35,575 nt of DNA from Nocardia takedensis NBRC 100417 (GTDB taxonomy: Bacteria > Actinomycetota > Actinomycetes > Mycobacteriales > Mycobacteriaceae). Below the pieces are notes generated by a model. It did not search any database. It was not told the DNA's origin and was given only the letters and a program-made list of their open reading frames with translations. Every line of letters starts with the position of its first letter. The stretch's first letter is position 1. Where the stretch lies: NCBI RefSeq assembly GCF_000308695.1, contig NZ_BAGG01000106.1, forward strand, positions 1-35,575. Direction: 5' to 3'. Below, piece by piece: positions 31,235 through 35,575 of this stretch. Both the position numbers and the translations under genes were made by a program.

Positions 31235-31840
31235 ATGGTGATCGACATGGAGATGCCCGGTGAGCGTCATAAAAATGCATGGCGCTCGGAAATTGTCGCG
31301 CGGCGTGTGGCGGCGCCCGCGGCGGCACACGCGAAGGAGGCGGCGGCGCTCGCGGCGGCCGTCGGCGAACTCACGGTTTCCGACTGGGTCTGCGCGTATG
31401 TGCCGGTGCGTGGGGAACCGGGGTCGACGGAACTGTTGGATCGGTTGCGCGCGGCGGGGGCGCGGGTGCTGCTGCCGGTCACGGCGGCCGTGGGGCCGCT
31501 GGACTGGGCCGAGTACACCGGCGCGGACGGACTGCGCGAGGCGCGCTGGGGGCTGCGCGAACCGGGCGGACCGCGACTGGGCGCGGCGGCCGTGGGGTCG
31601 GCCGAGCTGATCCTGGTGCCGGCGCTGGCGGTGGATCGGCGCGGGGTGCGCCTGGGGCGTGGGGCGGGATACTACGACCGGACGCTCGGCGCGGCGCGTG
31701 CGGACGCGCGGTTGGTCGCGGTGGTCCGTGACGACGAACTCGTCGACCGACTGCCCGAGGAACCGCACGACATCCGCATGGGTTGGGCACTCACGCCCGG
31801 CGGCGCGCACCGATTGGGGGAACGCGCGGGCACGGAATGA
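31235..31840 (+). CDS. 5-formyltetrahydrofolate cyclo-ligase
   Basis: A 201-residue enzyme (methenyltetrahydrofolate synthetase) that converts 5-formyl-THF to 5,10-methenyl-THF with ATP, recovering this folate storage form. The active-site signature GVRLGRGAGYYDRTL is unmistakable, and VCAYVPVRGEPGSTELLD, ILVPALAVDRRG and MGWALTPGG are also typical. Length is normal. ATG 31235 is preferred with GGTGAG a few bases upstream; ATGs at 31247 and 31253 are alternatives. It is in the same place as Rv0992c, divergent from galU and upstream of the Ruc-like gene. The CIRCE element begins 18 bases after its stop, so the next gene has its own promoter. Confidence 0.93.
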   Translation: MVIDMEMPGERHKNAWRSEIVARRVAAPAAAHAKEAAALAAAVGELTVSDWVCAYVPVRGEPGSTELLDRLRAAGARVLLPVTAAVGPLDWAEYTGADGLREARWGLREPGGPRLGAAAVGSAELILVPALAVDRRGVRLGRGAGYYDRTLGAARADARLVAVVRDDELVDRLPEEPHDIRMGWALTPGGAHRLGERAGTE

Positions 31841-31857
31841 AAGACCGATTGGCGATG

Positions 31858-31884
31858 TTGGCACTGTCGGCGGTAGAGTGCCAG
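31858..31884 (+). promoter_or_regulatory. CIRCE element (HrcA operator)
   Basis: TTGGCACTG-N9-GAGTGCCAG: two nine-base arms around a nine-base spacer, the geometry of CIRCE (TTAGCACTC-N9-GAGTGCTAA), matching 14 of 18 arm positions. It overlaps a candidate -10 (TAGAGT, 31874-31879) and ends 26 bases before the Ruc-like gene. The heat-shock repressor HrcA would bind here; M. tuberculosis Rv0991c is known to be coregulated with hsp60/hsp70. Confidence 0.85.
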
Positions 31885-31910
31885 TTTGACGAACCCCCGC
31901 GGAGGATGCT

Positions 31911-32240
31911 GTGCCAACTTACTCGTATGCGTGCACCCAGTGTGACAACCGCTTCGACATCGTGCAGTCGTTCTCCGACGACGCACTGACCGTCTGCGAC
32001 CAGTGCTCGGGCAAGCTGCGCAAGCTGTTCAACTCCGTCGGCATCGTGTTCAAGGGCAGCGGTTTCTACCGCACCGACAGCCGCAGTGGCGCGTCCACCG
32101 CCAGCGAGCCCGCCAAATCCGACAGCTCCGGCAGTTCGAGCAGCTCGGATTCGTCGTCGAGTTCGTCGAGTTCTTCCTCCTCGACCGGCGGCACGGGATC
32201 GTCGAGCGCGTCGAGCAGCAGCACCGCCGTCGCGAGCTGA
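31911..32240 (+). CDS. FmdB-type zinc-ribbon protein, redox-regulated chaperone Ruc homologue
   Basis: A 109-residue protein. Residues 1-45 form an FmdB/CxxC zinc ribbon (MPTYSYACTQC, then CDQCSG) with four Zn-binding cysteines at 8, 11, 29 and 32, followed by the conserved FKGSGFYRTD. The rest is a disordered serine tail (about 35 of the last 55 residues are Ser), ending TAVAS. The M. tuberculosis homologue Rv0991c (Ruc) becomes an unfolded-protein-binding chaperone when its cysteines are oxidised and passes clients to the Hsp70 system. GTG 31911 has GGAGG six bases upstream. A CIRCE element in its promoter puts it under HrcA heat-shock control. The Ser tail is encoded by runs of TCG/AGC codons. 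Confidence 0.9.
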   Translation: MPTYSYACTQCDNRFDIVQSFSDDALTVCDQCSGKLRKLFNSVGIVFKGSGFYRTDSRSGASTASEPAKSDSSGSSSSSDSSSSSSSSSSSTGGTGSSSASSSSTAVAS

Positions 32241-32243
32241 TCG

Positions 32244-32567
32244 TCACCGCGCGCCGAATTCGGGCGTGCTTCGATTCTCCGGTAGCACTGTCGATTCCGA
32301 CGCGCGATCCGGCTGATCCGGCACGCTCGCACTGATCGCCGCGCTCCGGTGGCCGCCCTGGGCGATGTCCGCCGAGGCCGTCGGGAACGGTATCGCGGGC
32401 CGGACGACGGGCACCGCCGGGTTGGCCCCGAACCGCGCAGTCCGCATATCCGTTCCGTCGGCGCGTCGATCCTCCACGGCCGGCCGGGTATCCACAGGCC
32501 GCTGGCTGTCCACATTCGTGTTTTCCGCGCCGAAGCGACCGTACCCGCGGCCATAGGCTGCGGACAT
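32244..32567 (-). CDS. Possible small disordered protein, low support
   Basis: An open frame of 107 codons on the minus strand that fills the 325-base space between the Ruc-like and SAF-domain genes (both plus). It begins MSAAYGRGYGRFGAENTNVD and continues with a hydrophilic, disorder-like sequence and no recognised domain. GC at third positions is about 80 per cent, compatible with coding. Against it, the ribosome-binding site is weak and its ATG overlaps the ATG of the opposite SAF gene (CATG at 32565-32568). If it is not a gene, the stretch holds only the SAF gene promoter and no other feature that I can see. Confidence 0.35.
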   Translation of the reverse strand: MSAAYGRGYGRFGAENTNVDSQRPVDTRPAVEDRRADGTDMRTARFGANPAVPVVRPAIPFPTASADIAQGGHRSAAISASVPDQPDRASESTVLPENRSTPEFGAR

Positions 32568-33234
32568 GATCCGTTCGCGCACCGATCTCGGCCGGGGTGA
32601 TCCGCTCCGCTTCGCCTTGGCGAACCGTCCACCCTGGGCCGATCAGACATTGCTGCGCCGCGTGCTCGCCGCCGCGTTGGTGATCGCGGCCGGTGTGCTG
32701 TGGGTGCGCGGCGATCCCGGCGCGCGGCAGACGCCGGTGGTGGTCGCGAGCCGCGATCTGGCGCCGGGAACCGTACTCGGCGCGGCGGATCTGACCGTGG
32801 TCGACCGCGCGGCGGGCACGCTGCCACAGGGGGTGTCGCGCGAACCGCCCGCTCTGCTCGGCGCGACGGCGGCCGGCGCCATGCGGGCGGGTGAGGTGTT
32901 CACCGATCTGCGGGTGGTCGGGCCGCGCCTAGCCGAAGTCGCGGCGCGCACCCGTGACGCGCGCATCGTCCCGGTGCGGCCCGCCGACACGGCGATCGCG
33001 GAGATCCTGCGGGCCGGCGATCGGGTGGACGTGATCGCGGCGCGCGAGGACGCGGGGCCGGATGCGCCGCCGGGCCGGGTCCTGGCCTCCGACGCGGCGG
33101 TCGTGCTGGTGTCGGCGGCGGGTGAGCGGCGCGCGGCCGAGGAGCGCGTGGTCCTGGTGGCGATGGATTCCGGACATGCCACGGCGGTGGCCGCCGCGTC
33201 GCTGCACACCGCGCTCACGGTGGTGTTGCGGTGA
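32566..33234 (+). CDS. SAF-domain (CpaB/RcpC-like) membrane-anchored protein
   Basis: A 222-residue protein with a cytoplasmic N-terminus, one membrane span (about residues 32-47, RVLAAALVIAAGVLWV) and an extracytoplasmic SAF domain (residues 57-118: TPVVVASRDLAPGTVLGAADLTVV, then AMRAGEVFTDLRVV). A beta-rich RcpC-type region with GDRVDVIA follows. CpaB/RcpC proteins are periplasmic parts of Flp/Tad pilus secretion systems, but no tad genes are nearby. In mycolata this gene is commonly alone before mscL. ATG 32566 has no ribosome-binding site; TAGGCT lies six bases upstream, consistent with a leaderless mRNA. Function is unknown here. Confidence 0.82.
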   Translation: MIRSRTDLGRGDPLRFALANRPPWADQTLLRRVLAAALVIAAGVLWVRGDPGARQTPVVVASRDLAPGTVLGAADLTVVDRAAGTLPQGVSREPPALLGATAAGAMRAGEVFTDLRVVGPRLAEVAARTRDARIVPVRPADTAIAEILRAGDRVDVIAAREDAGPDAPPGRVLASDAAVVLVSAAGERRAAEERVVLVAMDSGHATAVAAASLHTALTVVLR

Positions 33235-33371
33235 GCGCGACCCTCCCCGTCGGCCGACATCGAATTGATTCGCCAAGAATTTGCCGTACGGGTCATCTAC
33301 GATCTGGTGCACACCGGCAATCCCCACCGCAGAGCGCAGCGAGCCGACTCCCTCCGAAGGAGACATCAGCA

Positions 33372-33776
33372 ATGCTCAAAGGTTTCAAGGAATTCTTGCT
33401 ACGCGGAAATGTCGTCGACCTGGCCGTTGCCGTCGTCATCGGCACCGCCTTCGTCTCGATCGTGACGGCCTTCACCAACGGGATCATCAATCCCCTCCTC
33501 GCCGTATTCGGCGGGACGAATACCATGGGATTGGGTTTCCAGTTGGTTGCCGATAAACCGGCCACCTTCGTCGAAGTCGGTCCGATCATCACCGCGGCCG
33601 TCAATTTCATCCTGATCGCGGCGATTCTCTATTTCGTCCTGGTGGTCCCGGCGACACACGCGAAGAAGCGCTACGGCGACGACGAGAAACTCAGCGACAA
33701 CGAACTGCTCATCGAGATCCGCGATCTGCTCGCCGAGGCGCAGCGGGGCGGGGGCGGCGGCAAACACGAGTTCTGA
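33372..33776 (+). CDS. mscL: Large-conductance mechanosensitive channel MscL
   Basis: A 134-residue inner-membrane channel forming a homopentamer that opens under membrane tension to release solutes in hypo-osmotic shock. The N-terminal amphipathic helix MLKGFKEFLLRGN is followed by TM1 (VVDLAVAVVIGTAFVSIVTA, the pore-lining helix), a periplasmic loop, TM2 (ITAAVNFILIAAILYFVLVV) and a C-terminal charged helix bundle (LLIEIRDLLAEAQ). Length and layout match M. tuberculosis MscL (151) with a shorter tail. AAGGAG lies about 10 bases before ATG 33372. A bidirectional hairpin follows the stop. Confidence 0.97.
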   Translation: MLKGFKEFLLRGNVVDLAVAVVIGTAFVSIVTAFTNGIINPLLAVFGGTNTMGLGFQLVADKPATFVEVGPIITAAVNFILIAAILYFVLVVPATHAKKRYGDDEKLSDNELLIEIRDLLAEAQRGGGGGKHEF

Positions 33777-33794
33777 TCGAGCGGTCGCGAACGC

Positions 33795-33832
33795 ACCACG
33801 GGCCCCGTCGCCTGCGCGACGGGGCCCGTGGT
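33795..33832. terminator. Bidirectional hairpin between mscL and porin gene
   Basis: A perfect 16-base-pair stem (33795-33810 with 33817-33832, ACCACGGGCCCCGTCG and its complement) with a six-base loop lies between the converging mscL and porin genes. It has no U-tract on either side, as is common for actinobacterial terminators. Confidence 0.8.
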
Positions 33833-33846
33833 GGAACTACGGAGTA

Positions 33847-34524
33847 TCAGCCGATGCTGAACGGCTGGCCGTACAGGGTGACCCAGGTGATGACGTTGTC
33901 GGTCTCCACCTCGACGCTGACGAACGCGCGGGCCTGCGCGTAGCCGGCGCAACCGCTCAGGCCGATGGTCGAGTCGGCCCAGGTGACCGAGCCGTTGGAG
34001 CCCTTGAACTTGTTGCGCTTCTTGTGGGCTTCGCTGCCGAAGTCGTCGGCCTGCTCGAGGTCGAGGATGTAGAACGACTTCGCCTGGCCGGGGCCGAGGG
34101 ACAGTTCGCCGCCGGAGGTGGCGCCGACACCGCCGGTGACTTCCTCACCGCTCCAGTCGACCGAGCCGTCGACGCCGCCGCTGACGCCGCCGCCGGAGAT
34201 GTTGACCTGGCAGCCCACGGTGTAGCCCGGGTAGATCGCGCCGCCGGCGTCGGAGCCGGTGCCGGAGATCTCGACCTGCGCGCTACCGGAGACCCACGCG
34301 TTGCGGTGCACCGGGGTGGAGCCCAGCGACGGGTTGATGTTGGCGGACTCGCCGACCAGGCTGACCTTGACCACGGTGCCGTCGGAGAGAGTCTTGACGA
34401 TTTCGCCGCCGGGCAGCGGAACGAAGGTGTCGGCGTTGGCGGCGCCGGTGGAGAACAGGCCGAGGGCGACGGTGGCAGCGGCGCCGACACCGGCCATCCG
34501 TGCCAGGCTCTTACGGTTGATCAT
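33847..34524 (-). CDS. MspA-family porin (downstream copy)
   Basis: A 225-residue outer-membrane (mycomembrane) porin of the MspA family. The signal peptide runs to residue 31 (STGAANA-DTFVPLPGG), and the mature protein starts at Asp32. Beta-strand segments typical of the family are TFVPLPGGEIVKTLSDG, GAIYPGYTVGCQVNIS and GCAGYAQARAFVSVEVETD; the C-terminus LYGQPFSIG matches the GEPWNMN end of MspA. MspA porins form octameric goblet-shaped pores for small hydrophilic nutrients. In Nocardia farcinica two tandem members, NfpA and NfpB, form a hetero-oligomeric channel, and the paralogue lies 146 bases upstream here. A hydrophilic insert (ADDFGSEAHKKRNKFKG) sits before the last strands. ATG 34524 has GAGGGG about ten bases upstream. 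It has two cysteines, absent in M. smegmatis MspA. Confidence 0.93.
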   Translation of the reverse strand: MINRKSLARMAGVGAAATVALGLFSTGAANADTFVPLPGGEIVKTLSDGTVVKVSLVGESANINPSLGSTPVHRNAWVSGSAQVEISGTGSDAGGAIYPGYTVGCQVNISGGGVSGGVDGSVDWSGEEVTGGVGATSGGELSLGPGQAKSFYILDLEQADDFGSEAHKKRNKFKGSNGSVTWADSTIGLSGCAGYAQARAFVSVEVETDNVITWVTLYGQPFSIG

Positions 34525-34670
34525 TTTGTTTGTACCCCTCGAGGGTTGTATTCGCTTCAGCGAGAAGATTGTTCGTTGTCAGGTGCGCTGCGGCGCCGGG
34601 TCCGCGCGACGACGTCGGTCGCCGCGGGCGGACGGGGTGTCGCGCACGCCGGGTCGATCTCCGACAGACG

Positions 34671-35345
34671 TCAGCCGATGCTGAACGGCGCCCCGTAGAG
34701 GGTGGTCTTGGAGTAGTGGTCACCGATGATCTCGACGACGGTGTACGCACGCGCCTGGGCGTAGCCCGCGCAGCCCTGGATCTCGATCTCGGCATCCTGG
34801 TACTCCACCGAGTACACGCCCGGCTTGGGGATGTTCTTGTAGGAGATCTGGACGAACTTCACTTCACCGGGGCCGAGGTTGAGGCCGATGGAACCGCCGA
34901 GGCTCGCGCCTTCGAGGGTGACGCCGCCGGACACGCCCGCGCCGATCGCGTCGTCGGCGATGCTCACCTGGCAACCGACGATGTAGCCGGTGTTCAGCTG
35001 CGACACACCGTGCGTCGAGGAGTTGTTGGTGCCCGGGCCGCCCGCGGGGCCGTTGGTGGGACCGGCTTCGCCCTCGGGGGTGACGGTCACGTCGGCGGAC
35101 GCGTTACCCGAAACCCACACGACACGGCCCGCGCCGTTGGCGGCGAGGGACGGCGAAACGATGGCGTGCTCTCCGGTCCGGGTGACGGTGACCCCGGGAC
35201 CGACCTTCTGTCCGTCCGGCAACGGAACGAAGGTGTCGGCATTGGCGGCGCCCGTCGAAAGCAGGCCCATGGCAACGGCCGCGGCGGCGCCCACGCCCGC
35301 GACGCGGACACCGCGGCGCAGACCGTTGGTGCGGTTCTCGCTCAT
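34671..35345 (-). CDS. MspA-family porin (upstream copy)
   Basis: A 224-residue porin related to the downstream copy, with signal peptide cleaved after residue 36 (STGAANA-DTF). Shared hallmarks are TFVPLPDGQ, NTGYIVGCQV, GGVSGGVTLEG-type repeats, GCAGYAQARAYTVVEI and the C-terminal LYGAPFSIG. It has an extra Pro/Gly/Thr-rich loop (PEGEAGPTNGPAGGPGTNNS) not found in the other copy, probably exposed at the pore mouth or in a periplasmic turn. ATG 35345 is supported by GAGGGG five bases upstream. It is the first gene of a likely two-gene porin operon; the 146-base gap before the second copy could contain another promoter. Hetero-oligomer formation with the other copy is an inference from the N. 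farcinica NfpA/NfpB pair. Confidence 0.92.
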   Translation of the reverse strand: MSENRTNGLRRGVRVAGVGAAAAVAMGLLSTGAANADTFVPLPDGQKVGPGVTVTRTGEHAIVSPSLAANGAGRVVWVSGNASADVTVTPEGEAGPTNGPAGGPGTNNSSTHGVSQLNTGYIVGCQVSIADDAIGAGVSGGVTLEGASLGGSIGLNLGPGEVKFVQISYKNIPKPGVYSVEYQDAEIEIQGCAGYAQARAYTVVEIIGDHYSKTTLYGAPFSIG

Positions 35346-35575
35346 ACTTCCCCTCATCAGGTTCAAACAGTCAACCTCGACCGTCGAGGTGGACATTGGT
35401 CCTCTCAGGCCCAGCTCAGTTTGTCGCCCCTTTGTTGCCGATATGTAACCGGCTGTTATTTCGGCGCAACGGCACGAGCCGGCGGTCGGAACCGAGCCCT
35501 CGTTCCGCCGGGTCGGCCACGTACGTGCCGCCCCCGGGCCCGTGGGGTCCAGTGTTATGGGCTCACGCGAAGGTT
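35346..35575 (-). promoter_or_regulatory. Porin operon leader with a 17-base palindrome
   Basis: 230 bases upstream of the first porin with no gene seen. ACCTCGA-CCG-TCGAGGT at 35374-35390 is a perfect 7-bp inverted repeat 28 bases before the ATG. It could be an operator or a leader hairpin. A short AT-richer stretch at 35430-35470 probably contains the promoter, but no clear boxes were found. Confidence 0.5.

Noticed and set aside
32100..32225. Simple-sequence repeat or slippage tract of TCG/AGC
   Set aside because: It encodes the serine tail of the Ruc-like protein with mixed codons. There is no perfect repeat unit long enough to call separately.
32566..33234. A Tad/Flp pilus locus indicated by the CpaB-like SAF gene
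   Set aside because: No other pilus gene is present in the window; the gene stands alone before mscL.

Overview
The window is a high-GC actinomycete chromosome segment, almost certainly Nocardia or a close mycolic-acid-containing relative. The best evidence is two tandem MspA-type porins at the right end, RpfB and MscL, GTG/TTG starts, and a gene order that largely matches the Mycobacterium tuberculosis block from about Rv0985 to Rv1009. That order is mscL, Ruc (Rv0991c), 5-FTHF cyclo-ligase, galU, moeA1/glp, rimJ-like, Rv0996/sepX, arcA, pmt, rsmI, metG, tatD, rpfB. All family and synteny statements rest on recalled knowledge and on reading the sequence; no search was run.

Left part (1-8,150): a truncated rpfB and tatD on the minus strand, metG on plus, a PEP-mutase/isocitrate-lyase-family enzyme, rsmI divergent from a protein O-mannosyltransferase, and an arcA-gntR pair. 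Middle part (8,150-18,700): soxR with its own SoxR-box-like operator, then a long minus-strand series. In transcription order this series is ohrR, an Rv3651-like PAS protein, two tandem GyrI/Cass2-type ligand-binding proteins, a three-gene operon, a GT4 glycosyltransferase and an SDR. The operon encodes an acyl-homoserine-lactone-synthase/FeeM-like acyltransferase, an E1(ThiF)-nitroreductase fusion of the Rv1355c family, and a GAF-GGDEF-EAL protein of the Rv1354c type. It is the best candidate here for an undescribed small-molecule system.

Region 18,700-26,300 looks accessory. It holds a large polytopic membrane protein, two small secreted proteins in tandem, a GT87 mannosyltransferase-like protein, a secreted DUF1460 amidase-like protein, a frameshifted YefM antitoxin remnant, an intact RelE/Phd-type toxin-antitoxin pair, and tRNA-Ala(CGC) with a strong terminator. 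Region 26,400-31,170 is a conserved cell-division and envelope block (sepX/glpR, a GNAT, glp, galU). SepX carries an unusual perfectly phased heptad repeat, and Glp has degenerate MoeA signature motifs.

Right end (31,200-35,575): 5-formyltetrahydrofolate cyclo-ligase, a CIRCE-controlled Ruc-like redox chaperone, a SAF-domain protein, mscL, a bidirectional hairpin, and two MspA-family porins whose leader contains a perfect palindrome.
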